A stretch of DNA of 64,000 bases, from the NCBI GenBank assembly GCA_032716605.1, contig CM064580.1:33802728-33866727 (forward strand). The letters run 5' to 3'. The stretch is from Paralithodes platypus. Lineage: Eukaryota > Arthropoda > Malacostraca > Decapoda > Lithodidae. Both the position numbers and the translations under genes were made by a program. Below the pieces are notes generated by a model. That model was not told the origin of the DNA. It was given only the letters and a program-made list of their open reading frames with translations, and ran no database searches. Of this stretch, positions 32,320 through 43,671 are shown in pieces (the first letter of the stretch is position 1; the number at the start of each line of letters is the position of its first letter).

Positions 32320-33220
32320 TGTCCTGTCTCTCCAGTACGACCTTCTGAATCCCCATAACTGGCGGCACCTGTGGCTTTTTGGCGCCACAGCCTGGGAGGC
32401 TCTTCGGCAGTACTTCTTTGATTTCCCATGGAATTATTTTTGCTTCCGTGACCAGGGACCCTCGGAGAGTGCCGAGCACATTACTGAGATAATCCTTTCG
32501 GGCATGGAAACATACATCCCATTTTCTTTCTCTCAAACTAACTCACAAAAATCTTGGTTTACTCACGTATGTTCTACTGCTGTCCGAAATAAGGCGGAAG
32601 CATTCAAACGGTATGGCCGTCTCCTTCAAACTAGAGATTCTTGTACTTTATGATGTTTCAACCCTTATCAAGCCAAATCTGTTCTTCGACTCACCAAAAA
32701 CTCTTTCATCAATAACAAATGTTCTGAACTTTCCAACTCAAGCTCTTCCCAAGCTTGTTTGCATCAAGCTAAAAACCTCTCCAGTAATTTCACTTCCTCG
32801 TATTTCCTTCCTCTTTTCCTCTCTGATGGTACCACCGTCCTCTTCCTTTGACATAGCTGAACTTTCGCTAAAAACTCTACTTTGGATGATTCCGGCGCAA
32901 CCCTTTCTCCTCCACCCCCCTCTCACTTATTTATGCCCAATAAAATAATCTCTTCTAAAGATGTACTTTCTGTCCTCTCTGGGCTTAATACTAAGAAGGC
33001 GTATGTACCTGATTTTGCTCCTCCTGTTGTACTCAAAAACTGCTCTTCAGTGCTTACTCCCTGCCTAGGCAAACTCTTTCGTCTCTGTCTTTCCTCTAAC
33101 GTCATTCCTTCTTGTTGGAAGTTTTCTCTCCTTCAACCTGTCCCAAAGAAGGGTGACCGCTCTCAACCCTCTAACTATCATCCAAATGCTCTCATTTCTT
33201 GCATATTTTATTATGCTTAA
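32320..33220 (+). pseudogene. Jockey-group LINE fragment, endonuclease/RT linker to RT start
   Basis: NWRHLWLFGATAWEALRQYF, SAEHITEIILSGMETYIPFS and, in other frames, SGLNTKKAYVPDFAPPVVLK, LTPCLGKLFRLCLSSNVIPS and PVPKKGDRSQPSNYHPNALI match the element at 50880-53364. Several frameshifts are present. Confidence 0.8.
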
Positions 33221-33887
33221 CTCTTTCAAACACGTGTGGAAGCAGGGGTTGCAGATTAGCAATCAGAAATAGAGTTCTCTCAATCATAACTTGGATGAGA
33301 TGCCAGCTCTCTTTCTGTCTTCTCAGGTCTGCACTCCTGTGTCTCAGGGGTAAAAGGTCCTACCCGCTACAGAGGACAAGAGTGAGAGACTTGGACTTTG
33401 AAATGGCCGTAGCAGAGGGCAGAATTGAGGAACAACTAGGTTGACTGACATAGGGAGGTACAATAAGATAAACTATAAGGGAAATAGAATAAAACATGCT
33501 TACATTACCGAAATGTTTGTGGACATGCAGTAATGCAAGTAATGGTCGCTCTTCTGTAAATATAAAATGGCTTACTTAAGAATGGGAAAGGGCTAGAACC
33601 TTCTATTTTGTTGTTCTCAAAAAAAAACAAAAAAACAAACAAAAATCTCTATCATATAATTACCTTTCCAAAATTAGTTTTCTGCCCACAGCTAACTCAA
33701 AGACAACTGCAGACGTTGAAGTAAATAAACTAAAGGTTTCTAAGCACCTCTGATGGTCACAAAGGTTTTAAAGTATCCCAGAATAGGCTCAAATCACGTC
33801 CTGTGCGTCAAAAGGTTAATTCAAACATTCTTAAGCATTTATCTTCCCATAATCTACTTTCAGATCGCCAGTACGGTTTCCTTAACA
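33221..33887. other. Intron 5 spacer with a short LINE remnant
   Basis: Mostly unassigned. 33815-33887 resembles the Jockey RT stretch between the two flanking fragments (the CAGATCGCCAGTACGGTTTC block). An A-rich run lies at 33617-33645. Confidence 0.45.
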
Positions 33888-34065
33888 CTTACACTGGTGG
33901 CATATTTCCGCCATATTAGGGCTCATTCAGGCACTCCTGATTGATTAGTCAAGTGTCTGAATGAAATGAAGTGTATTCAGCCAAAAACTAGAAGAAAATA
34001 GCTTCAAAATGACACCAAAATGAGCTTCGTAGCTCGCGGGGTTCACCCGCAGCGCTTGAAACACC
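33888..34065 (+). repeat. TTAA-type MITE end
   Basis: It starts TTAACACTTACACTGG and continues ATATTAGGGCTCATTCAGGC and GAGCTTCGTAGCTCG. The same blocks occur at 56104-56285 (+) and 56715-56905 (-). Confidence 0.65.
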
Positions 34066-34725
34066 GTGTGTCCAGGCATTTTAGTTCGAACGTCCCTTGA
34101 TTTTGGCCCTGTTACTCTTTCAAAACTGGGGGAGGCACTCGCTGCAGGCAGTTATGCCTTTTGTCTCCCTCATTCACATAGAAAACAAAAAAGTAAGTGT
34201 GCTCATGTATCTAGTATTGTTCGCATGTGTGGGGAGGTTCCACCCATACCGAACTTTTCAAAAGAGTAGAGGCAAAAGCATTTCTCCTCATCAACTCAAT
34301 TTCTCTCACTAGTTCTCTACAATCTTTTTCTACACGCTGCAATGTTGCATCTCTTTCACTCTTCTTTCGCTATTACAACAACCAGTGTTCTTCAGAGCTC
34401 TCACAGTCCATACCTCCTCCCTTGCGGCGAGTGCGAGAAACCCGCCTTTCGACACAGTCCCATTCCTATTCTGTCCAGCTCTCCAACCCACGAGTTTGCA
34501 AGCTTTTTCAGTCTTTCTTCTATTCAATAAGTTAACTCTGGAACTCGCTCCCTCACGCAATCTCTCCTTGATCCTATTGACTTAGACTTCTTTAAACTTT
34601 GTGTGTCCAAGCAGTTTGACCCCAACGTCTGTTGAATTTGGCTCCCTGTCATTCTGTTGGCTTTGAGGAAAACACTCGTTACAGGCAACGTGCCTTTTGT
34701 CTCCTATATACACATAGAAATAAAA
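34066..34725 (+). pseudogene. Two Jockey-group LINE 3' pieces
   Basis: 34080-34205 is a 3' tail (CCTTGATTTTGGCCCTGTTA, TTTTGTCTCCCTCATTCAC). 34206-34560 is a C-terminal coding piece with KAFLLINSISLTSSLQS, FFRYYNNQCSSELSQ and RETRLSTQSHSYSVQLSNPR, followed by another tail to 34725. Coding sequence coming after a tail means two insertions or a rearrangement. Confidence 0.7.
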
Positions 34726-34975
34726 CAGAATATGTTTTCACCTTCAGGCACTTTTTCCAGGTTATGATTAAGACTCTTTTATTTCCTGCATGTTTACTTC
34801 TATATAAATCTTGAATTTCTCCTTTCATTGATTCTTTCATGTGAGGTTTCATTGTCCATGGTATTATTTCTGCCATCTGAGGACTTATCTCTCTGTATTT
34901 GTTATGTTCCTCGACCTCAACTATGTCTTCTTCTTCGTGCATTTCTTCCATATTAGGCTTTTACTTGTTCATTGG

Positions 34976-35244
34976 AATGAAATTCTCCTGGGGTTGCCCA
35001 AAAGAAGTATAAAGACTTGAGAATATATTCAGCGAGCTGAATGGTGTTGCATTTCGGTTACCGTTTACCCTGTGATAACACTTCCCACAATATGTTTTTA
35101 TTCTGAATGTACTCTACCTTTGCTGATTCATCCAAAAATGTATTTTAAATTGCATGATTGCAATACCATTTCCCCGCATTCAATAGTTGTATATTTGTAT
35201 TTGTTATTGTATTCTTATTATGCTGTATATACATATACAGTATA
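34976..35244. other. Intron 5 sequence without recognised feature
   Basis: AT-rich, nothing supported. Confidence 0.35.
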
Positions 35245-35386
<142 letters not shown>

Positions 35387-35387
35387 T

Positions 35388-35430
35388 GCTTTGCGCAGTG
35401 GCAGTATCGTAACCAATGAGGTTATACGGA
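35388..35430 (+). ncRNA. U4 snRNA 5' fragment (pseudogene)
   Basis: GCTTTGCGCAGTGGCAGTAT followed by CGTAACCAATGAGGTT is the 5' end of metazoan U4 spliceosomal RNA, including the U6-pairing start and the first bases of the 5' stem-loop. Similarity stops after about 43 nt, so this is not a functional gene. It lies directly upstream of LINE sequence. Confidence 0.85.
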
Positions 35431-35833
35431 GTTGTGTGGATATACAGTCACTGACAAAGAAGCTCAAAACATTAAATTGGTTAAAGTTAGTAGACATACA
35501 CCATCCTTCCTCGCACCTCGGTTTGGGCTACCTCCAAAGGGTAGCCAAGTCGCACCCCACCTGCCCGTGGTATCCTCGCAGACACCCAGTATTCATTTCT
35601 TTTCCATACCTTAATTTTCTTCTTCTTGGGTGACACAAACGGGGGCGGCGCTACCTGGGTTTTACCCAGATAGATATATTATTTTATCAGCTTTTTTAAA
35701 TGATTGGTTTAATTTATTTTTAGCCAAGGGAGTTTGTTTGTTTTTAATTTAGATTTGTGCCTGGGCTTTTGCCCCAGGGAGTTCTTTTTATATATATTTC
35801 TCTCTGTGCAGTGATGTAATTTCATCCAAAGCT

Positions 35834-36643
35834 GTGGCAATGGCTTGTAGGCCGAGTTGTGTTTGCGGAAGGGTGGTTGGCAAGGCCAAATTGCGGGGCT
35901 GCTATTCTTGTGGCACTTTTTTCCACGTCAGCTGCATTGACGTGGATGATGAAGATCTCAGAGTCTTGTCCAAGAAAAAACCCGGCTTTAAATGGCATTG
36001 CACTGTTTGTGATACCGGCCCCCTGGCTGCTAAGGACGCAACAATTAGTCAGCAGACCTTGGACGACCTGAAGGCTGCCTTAATTGGTGAAGTGTCTGGG
36101 ACCCTTGCTGTGGTTGCCGACATTTCCAAAATAAATGACCGACTGAACATTCTTGAAAGGCCAGCTACTACTCCTGATATTCCTTCATTTGCTAACATTG
36201 TTAAGCAATCAGTTGCAGAAGCTACGAGGGAATTGACCAATAAATCAACAAAGAGGGTTGTCGAAGTCATGGACAATGGCAAACTGAAAAAAGTTCACAA
36301 CCAACAAGTCCTGATAGTGAAGACAAAACCTGATGCCCAGCCTGGTACTGTCCCTCCTAATTCCGACCTTATTAATGAAGCTCTTGCCTCCATACCAGTG
36401 GATAGCTGTGCCACTAGGGACTCTGGTACCCTAGTGGTAAAGCTCCCATCCGAGGAAGCAAAGGCTCAAGCAAGCAATGCGCTCAATTCCCGTCTTGGCA
36501 CTGACAGTGACTATTGTGTCACAGAGCCTAAGAAAATGCTTCCTAAGATAACCTTGACTGGTATCCCTGTTACGCTTGATGATGAGGACATTATCCCAAG
36601 CATTCTGAGTAAAACCCCCCAAATCAGATATCTGTTGGGGTAG
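35834..36643 (+). pseudogene. LINE ORF1: PHD-finger protein
   Basis: 269 codons. Residues 9-60 have C-x-C...C-x2-C...H-x2-C...W-x-C-x2-C (CVCGRVVGKAKLRGCYSC, FFHVSC, WHCTVC), the PHD/zinc pattern of ORF1 in many CR1-type LINEs, likely RNA or chromatin binding. A coiled-coil-like stretch follows at 75-110. A stop after QIRYLLG precedes conserved-looking sequence in the same region (KIAVLKISPEIRSAI and RCRAYDRFW, about 36680-36800), so ORF1 is truncated by mutation. Confidence 0.78.
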
Positions 36644-36899
36644 AACCATACCCTTCAATTAATATTCACAAGGAACAAAGGAAGCAACAAGATAGCTGTA
36701 TTAAAAATTTCCCCGGAGATACGTTCTGCCATTGTCCATGAACATAATTGTGTCTATGTTGGGCTCGTGAGATGTCGTGCATACGACAGATTCTGGGTCA
36801 CTTGGTCACTTTGCATCTAACAGGCACTATCCGATTATGATTTATCAGCGTAAGACATTGATTGAAAATACGAACTTCACCGATTAAAAAAACTCCTAA

Positions 36900-39697
36900 C
36901 ACCTCCTCGGAATCAGTTAAGAGTGGGTTTGCTAAACATTCGTTCCCTTCGTAACAAGATGGATCATACAGTATAATTGAGACTAAGTGAATTTGAGCTC
37001 AATGTCTTGTGCCTGACAGAGACTTGGTTGTGTGAATCCGACATCCAGATTATTCGCAGTGCTTTGCCCAAATCATACTCCATAATTAGCGCACCTAGAC
37101 CTTCTGCAGACCACCCTGGTGGAGGCGTAGCGCTTATTTATTCTCTCGCGATCACAAGTATTTCTCGCTCAGACTATGTTCCTGTCCCATCTTCTTTTGA
37201 ACTCCTGGAAGTGGTAATGAACCATCGTCAGCAAACCTTTAGAATTGCAACTATCTATCGACCAGGTCATCGAGGCACGGATAGAAACTTCATGGATGAG
37301 TTTGGTCAGTTTTTGGAGGCATTTGCTAGTAAGACTGGTGGGTTGCTGATCTGTGGTGACTTTAATTATTGGATTGATATTCCATCTTTGAAGCCCTTTT
37401 CTTCTGAGTTTCTTGAATTGATCGGTCAAAATAATTTTGTCAACCATGTGTCCCACTCGACTCATATTTGTGGGCACATTCTTGATTTGGTTTTATCTCC
37501 AGTTGGTTGCAATCGTGTGTCGGGCATTGAAGTTGATCCGATAGATCCTACAGTCTCTGACCATGCTTTAATTACTTTTTATATCAGTGTATCCAAAGTA
37601 TCTTTTTATAAAAAAGAAATTAGGTTCAGAAATTACAAAAATATTGATCAAGAGCAAATTTGCCATGAAATTGACCCGTCTCTAAATGCTGTCAGCTGCT
37701 CTGTTCTTTGATCTGATGAACTAACTGAGATTCATAACAAGGCACTTCAATCTGTCTTTGATCATCATTGCCCGGAGATTGTGAAGACAATTATTGTGCG
37801 TTATGATTCACCTTGGTACGGCCCACCAGTTAACTCTCTCCGCAGACAACGTAGGAGAGCAGAACGAAAGTGGCGCTTGCAGCGAACGGAGGAAACTCGA
37901 CTGGAATATATATCGGCAAGAAAAGATGTAGTCTGTGCAGTGAAAGCTGAAAAGTCTAAGTATTATCAAAACAGAGTTGATTCCTGTGGCAATGATCAAA
38001 AGAAGCTTGCTGAGGTTGTAAATGATTTGTTGGGTCGGAAGAACATGGCTCCCTGTCCTGCCTCCGTGCCAAGCGCTCGACTGGCTTCAGATTTTTCTTC
38101 ATTTTTCACGACTAAGATAATACGCATTAGAAATAAGTTAGATAATACATTGATCAATGACGAGTTTTCGGTGGATATCCAACCTCCACATGAAATTAAT
38201 CGTATCCTTTCATCATTCCATCCAGTGGACACAAGTAAAATTATTAGTTATGTCAGAGACATGAATAAAACTTTCTGCAAGCTTGATCCTATTAATGTAT
38301 CCAAGATGTCATTTGTCTATCTGCATGTAGCAGACTTCATCTGTAAAATTGTAAACAGATGCTTCATGGAGGGTAACTTTGTTCAATCTGAGAAACAAGC
38401 TCTATTGGTGCCTCTTCTAAAGAAACCTGGACTTGATGCTGAGGATATGTCAAATTACCGACCTGTTTCAAACTTGTCATTTCTTTCAAAAATAATTGAG
38501 CAGGCCATACTTGATCAATTGTTGCCATTGCTTGAACAGAACAAAGCTGTTCCTCTTGCTCAGTCTGCATATAGGATATACCATTCAACTGAGACCTCTT
38601 TATGTAAGATTCAGAATGATTTGGTGGAGAACACATGCAATGGGAAGGCGTCTCTCTTGGTTTTGTTGGATCTTTCTGCGGCCTTCGATACAGTGGACCA
38701 TGACCTACTGTTAAAAGATCTGCACTCTTACGGTGTTCGTGTAAGAGCACTCTTGCTCCTCAAATCATATTTATCAGATAGATTTCAGCGTGTGGTGATT
38801 GGCCATACCATCTCTGACCAAGCCCCCCCATTGTTTGGAGTTCCTCAGGGATCTGTTCTGGGACCGATCCTCTTTATAATTTACACTAGCAGCTTGGCAT
38901 CCTTGCTAGATGTTCATGGTGTTGCCTACCACTTTTACGCTGATGACACTCAGTTGTATGTGAAGATAGAAAACATTAATGATACTAAGACCAAAAAGGA
39001 ATCTTTATTGTCTGACATTAAGATCTGGATGGCAAAGCGGAAACTCAAACTGAATGAGAACAAAACAGAGATCATTATCATTCATGGAAATAGAAGGGGA
39101 AATGATGCTGAAAATGTAGTAACTCTGGATATGGGAGGTTCTCAACTTCGCCCAGTAAGCTCAGTGTGAAACCTTGGAGTATACTTTAACTCTAAATTGA
39201 ACTATGAGAATCACATCAATCAGGTCATCAAAATTTGTAATCTTCAAATCAGAAACTTGTATTCAGTTAGACGGTTTCTTAACAAGCGTTGTCTTCTAAC
39301 ATTGGTTCACTCAATTGTCCTATCACGTGTGGACTATTGTAATGCCTTATTGGTTGGCCTTCCTATTTACTTGCTACAAAAAGTTCAGTCCATCCTAAAT
39401 AGAACGGCGAGGCTCATATTTGATCTGCCTCCAAGAACCCCCACTTCTTCATATTTGATAGAGCTGCACTGGTTGCCAGTTAAAGCTAGGATAGAGTTTA
39501 AGTTGTGTCTTTTGACTTTTACGGCACTTATGTTTGGCAAACCTAAGTATCTTGCTTGACCTCTTGAGACGCCCTTTGGCACGTTCTGGTGCGATCCTGA
39601 GAAGCAGTGATGATCTGCTGCGTCTTGATGAACCGGTAGCTATCCAGCAGTCCTCTTTCTCTGATCGGTCCTTTTCTTTCGTGGCTCCTAGGTTATA
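36900..39697 (+). pseudogene. LINE ORF2: AP endonuclease and reverse transcriptase
   Basis: Endonuclease motifs: LNIRSLRNK, VLCLTETWL, PGGGVALIY, LLICGDFNYW and DPTVSDHALITF. RT motifs: MSNYRPVSNLSFLSKIIEQA, LVLLDLSAAFDTVDHDLLL, GVPQGSVLGPILF and the catalytic YHFYADDTQLY. Thumb and C-terminus: NLGVYFNSKLNYENHI, SRVDYCNALLVGLP and ELHWLPVKARIEFKL. In-frame stops lie just before 36977 and at 37709-37711, 39167-39169 and about 39557-39559. Otherwise the order is complete. Confidence 0.88.
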
Positions 39698-40192
39698 TTA
39701 TAGGTTTGACTCCTGTAAGGAGATAAAGAAAACCTAATATTTAGTAGTGGCCCCGTAATCATTGACGAACATGCCTATTACATAAGGCATCCTCTTCAAA
39801 CACTAATCCGCCGTAGTTTTGAATCTACCGCGCAGAGCATTTAAAAACTGAGGAGCCTTCATCATGAGCGCACGCGACCTCACTCATGGCTTCAGTCATT
39901 ATGAATTGGGTTCTCACTACGAAAAAACTTCGTAAAAAATAAAAACAAAAAGAAAATAAGAATAACTATCTAATAAGCTTTCCATCATATCGTGGATGTA
40001 CTTGTGTGGATCTCTGACCAGACGCTGATTCAGGCGTCATTCCTCCTTCACTGACATATCAAGTAAACCAAAATCCTCAATACATCAACGAATGGGAAGT
40101 GGACGGTCGGGAGGGCCCCAGTCGTCAATGATTACGGGGCCACTACTAAATATTAGGTTTTCTTTATCTCCTTACAGGAGTCAAACCTATAA
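39698..40192. repeat. 71-bp inverted repeats bracketing a copy of the DIRS terminal repeat
   Basis: 39698-39768 and 40122-40192 are reverse complements (AGGTTTGACTCCTGTAAGG, AATATTTAGTAGTGGCCCCG). The sequence between them (39769-40062) is an inverted, nearly identical copy of 48072-48350. Each 71-bp arm also folds on itself (AGGTTT...AAACCT, CTCCT...AGGAG). Confidence 0.85.
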
Positions 40193-40796
40193 TTTATTAG
40201 TGGCCCCTCCATCATTGACGATTATGCCTGATATCTAAGACTGGAGGGGGACATTCGTAATCATATCATAACTCTAGAAAAGCAGATAATAAAAACAACC
40301 ACATAGTATTCTTACTTTTGAAAATATATTTAACAACGGCGTAGGCCGAAAATATACAAGAAAAAGGGGGTTCAGGCAGGTGCGTGCTTCAAAGAAGCCT
40401 GCCTGACAAAAAATGGGTAACCCTGAAGATTCTGAACACAGATCTGTAGTTACAAAGGCACCCCACTCAACGAGTGGTGACAAAAAATAACAAGTTATAA
40501 GTTTATATGTGCACATAATAAACCCCAAAATAAACTTGGAGATAAATTGCAAAGGAACTCCATTGTTCTAATATTAAATTGCTTTCGCAGCTAAAACTAC
40601 TATAACAACACCGTTGTTTTGTACTTAACATTGTACTAGCACAATTTCTCGCTGAGAAATTTTCATATCACATTTTAACCTTAAATTGTATCACAGCTCT
40701 CATACTTCGGCGGGCTCTAGGGTGTCCTATGTCAACTGACTGCACCCCCCCCCCCCCCTTTCCCGTGAAAGTAAACAAAAGTGACTGCAGGGCCAC

Positions 40797-41782
40797 CTAG
40801 ACCCTCTGCCTTAAAGCTATACATGGTAAGGAAGGTTTGTCTAGAGCAACTGACAAGTATCTAGACAGAAACGTATGATTAGACACCCACAACTGCGTGG
40901 ACGCGATATCTTCGACTGAAAAAAATTTCAGGAAACGTAAAGAGGCTGCCCATTTGCGTAAATCGTGGGCCCGACCCACAACGCCGGGATTACTTTCTTT
41001 AATGACTTCTACCAGAAGAGAGGCTAATCGCCGTTTAAGTAAGCGTTTACCCGTACTTGCTACCCATAAAGCACCTTGGGGGTTTCGAGGAGCTACTCTC
41101 AAATATTTGGTTAGAGCTTGCACTGGACATAGATTATGATGCACCCTTCCCCTTTTTAACGCCGGCACCGTGAACTCAGAAAACACGTGTGCACTATGCT
41201 CATTCTTGGCTATAAAACCTGGGGAGGGCGCAATGGAAATACATTCATTAAGTCTACCAAACCTAAGACAATTAGGTGTGTTGCTCATCGCCGCCAGCTA
41301 AGACACTCTGTTTCCGGTGGCCAAAGCCAAAAGGAAAACCGCCTTTTTTAAGAGTAATGCAAAGTCTGCAGTATTTTGGTACAGACGAGAGTGAAGCAAA
41401 GACAAAGCTTTGTCCAGTGACCAAGTAGGCATGAGCTGACGGGGAGGTGGGCGGAGTTTAAAACATGCTCTCATAAAACCTGTTTCCTCCGCTACCGGTA
41501 TGGAAAGACCCGTAAGGTCTAAAAAGGGCACTCTAATCGCAGTTAAGTGATTTTTTAATGTTACCACAGATAAACGTTTCTGCTCAAACAGATAATTCAA
41601 ATAATTAAAAACTAATGCCACTGAGGGTACAGTTTGTTCTGTTCTAACGATCCAAGAAGTAAAGGCTTGCCAATGTGATTGATACTGTCGTTTTGTAGAC
41701 TGAGTATATTGATTGAGTAATTTATTGGTCACATCTCTACCGTATGGTGCTAGCCACTTGGCCTCCTGAATGTCCATAATGC
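40797..41782 (-). pseudogene. DIRS tyrosine recombinase with one in-frame stop
   Basis: It starts around MDIQEAKWLAPYGRDV, with a SAM-like N-terminal domain (QYTQSTKRQYQSHWQAF) and core. Catalytic residues: Arg in LATGNRVS at about 41308, H-x-x-R in AHDLRKWAAS near 40960, and Tyr in FLSRYLSVAL near 40860. A TAG at 41298-41300 stands just after NRVS, where related enzymes have Glu (R-S-E-L). Downstream sequence is in the same frame and well kept. The enzyme would recombine circular cDNA into the genome. Confidence 0.85.
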
Positions 41783-43654
41783 AAAAGTCAGCGAGGTCGC
41801 TAGGTTGCCAATCGTGTCTAAGTGGAAATACCCGACCGGGAGCGATACCGGGTCCGGGCACCACATTTTCAATTGCTGGTACCACAACTGCGCCGGCCAC
41901 AGGGGCGCGATTAGCGAGACTAAGCCTCGATAATCTCGTAGTTTGTTCACTACGTGGCACATTAGTGACGCATCTGGCGGTGGAAACAGATAGATGGAGC
42001 TCCATCTGTTCCAGTCTGTCACTAGGGCGTCTGGCCCCCCTGCCGGCGTTTTCGCCCGGCGGGTGAGGTATAGAGGGAGTTTGTGAGTCTCCTCGGACGC
42101 AAAAAGATCCACTTGTGGATGGGAGAGCTCTGCAATCATTAGGTTGAAAATTGGTTGCTTGAGCTCCCATTCTACTGTCGTGCTCTGTCTCCGGGACAGA
42201 GCGTCTGCCCAGACGTTCGCTACGCCTGGGAGATAAGATGCGTGAAGATAAATATCTAGACTGTTGGCTAGAGTAAAAATCTCTTCCGACACGTTTAGCA
42301 ACTTCCTTGACCTCGTTGACCCTTGTTTCTGAATACAGTGGACTGCATTCAGATTGTCCATTCTGAAGGCCACCGACTTGCCCCGTAACGCCGGGCCGTG
42401 AGCCTGAAGGAAATACAAGGGGACTAGTAATTCTTTGACATTGATGTGAGAGATTTCTAAGTGGGACCAAAGCCCCTGACCCTGGTGCCCCTGATTTGAC
42501 TGAAATCCCCACCCTATTGTGCCTGACGCATCCGTGTCTACCCATACCGTTGGTGGAGGAGAGGTCCATGACATTATTGAGTGCAATGTTTCCCTCTTCG
42601 CCCAGACCGCTAGTAAGGTGTGGATTAATTTCGGGATGGGCCATAATTTTCCCGCCGGTAAGAGCGGGAAATATTTGTTGCCTTCCAATATTAATCGTTT
42701 TACTTTCAACCGGCCCAACTTGACAGTTAGTTGAATCCAGTTGAGAGAGCCGACCAGAGACTCCCAGACCCTTCGCGTCGTAGTCAGACTGTGAAGAAAC
42801 CTGAACAGTTTCCTGCGAAACCTGTTGCGATTGTCCACACTCTGACTCAGAGTGAGAGCGGCGGTGTCCCAGACCAGCCCTATCCACTGAATTACTCGTG
42901 AGGGAACAAGGTTTGACTTTACCAGATTTACCTTGAAGCCTAGAGTTTTGACATGATTTAAAATGATATTGACATGTTTTATGCATAATTGTTGTGTCTC
43001 TGCCACCACCAGCCAGTCGTCTAGATACCACAACACTCTGATCCCCTGTTTTAACAATGGCATCAGGGCTTGCCGGACTAGTTTTGTGAATAATCGAGGT
43101 GCTAGGTTCAAGCCGAACGGCATCCTCTGAAAAACAAAATTTTGGTGCCTGATCCGTAAGGCCAAAAACCTTTGAAATCTTTTGTTGACCGATACGTGCC
43201 AATAGGCGTCTGTCAGGTCTAGTGAACACATCCAACCTCCCGGTGGAAGTGTTAGCCTGATTTGGTGTACTGTTAACATTCTGAAAGATTCGTTGTGAAT
43301 GTGAAGATTCAGATAAGACAGGTCTACGACCGGCCTCATCTGAACACTGTCCCTTTTGGGAACCAAAAATAGTTTGGACGTGAATACAGGGTAATTTGGT
43401 GGGACCGGGATGATGACATTCTTGGCAATCATTTCCTGGGCTAGTGACTCCACCTCTAAAGAAACAAAATTCGCCGTTGTCGGCTGACGTAATCGAGGTC
43501 GCCGGAGCCACTGCCAAGTGATGCCTTTGCGTGCCACCATCCGTGCCCAAGTGTTTAACGGCCATGCTTGGTGACACGTTCGGAACGACCCAGTTAGCAG
43601 ACAAGGGTTCGCCGGCTGTACTACCCTCGGTTCCTCCGGCCTTAAGGTAGGCAC
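41750..43654 (-). CDS. DIRS reverse transcriptase-RNase H
   Basis: 634 codons, open throughout. RT motifs: VFTSKLFLVPKRDSVQMRPV, CSLDLTDAYWHVSV, FQRMPFGLNLAPRLFTKLV and the catalytic VLWYLDDWLVV (near 43020). RNase H: VWVDTDASGTIGWGF, HINVKELLVPLYFL and AFRMDNLNAVHCI, then NVWADALSR. The domain order and the YLDD box are those of DIRS polymerases. The 3' end overlaps the recombinase frame slightly. It is the best-preserved retrotransposon gene in the window. Confidence 0.9.
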   Translation of the reverse strand: MPTLRPEEPRVVQPANPCLLTGSFRTCHQAWPLNTWARMVARKGITWQWLRRPRLRQPTTANFVSLEVESLAQEMIAKNVIIPVPPNYPVFTSKLFLVPKRDSVQMRPVVDLSYLNLHIHNESFRMLTVHQIRLTLPPGGWMCSLDLTDAYWHVSVNKRFQRFLALRIRHQNFVFQRMPFGLNLAPRLFTKLVRQALMPLLKQGIRVLWYLDDWLVVAETQQLCIKHVNIILNHVKTLGFKVNLVKSNLVPSRVIQWIGLVWDTAALTLSQSVDNRNRFRRKLFRFLHSLTTTRRVWESLVGSLNWIQLTVKLGRLKVKRLILEGNKYFPLLPAGKLWPIPKLIHTLLAVWAKRETLHSIMSWTSPPPTVWVDTDASGTIGWGFQSNQGHQGQGLWSHLEISHINVKELLVPLYFLQAHGPALRGKSVAFRMDNLNAVHCIQKQGSTRSRKLLNVSEEIFTLANSLDIYLHASYLPGVANVWADALSRRQSTTVEWELKQPIFNLMIAELSHPQVDLFASEETHKLPLYLTRRAKTPAGGPDALVTDWNRWSSIYLFPPPDASLMCHVVNKLRDYRGLVSLIAPLWPAQLWYQQLKMWCPDPVSLPVGYFHLDTIGNLATSLTFALWTFRRPSG

Positions 43655-43671
43655 CGGGAGTGAGAGAGACT

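Larger units (their letters stand above)
32255..34975 (+). repeat. Degenerate echoes of dynein exon 5 in intron 5
   Basis: Exon 5's segment CTCGACCCCAACTATGTTTT, CACTTCTTCCATGTGAGG and intronic TATTTGTTCTTCTG recur as: CTTCACCTCTACGGCTCTGA (32265), TATGTTTTCACCTTCAGGCA (34730), CATGTGAGGTTTCATTG (34840) and CTCGACCTCAACTATGTC with CATTTCTTCCATATTAGG (34913-34960). Order and orientation are preserved. None has an open frame across a usable splice pair. Confidence 0.6.

Noticed and set aside
35388..35430. A functional U4 snRNA gene
   Set aside because: Only the first ~43 nt match; the 3' stem, Sm site and terminator are absent.
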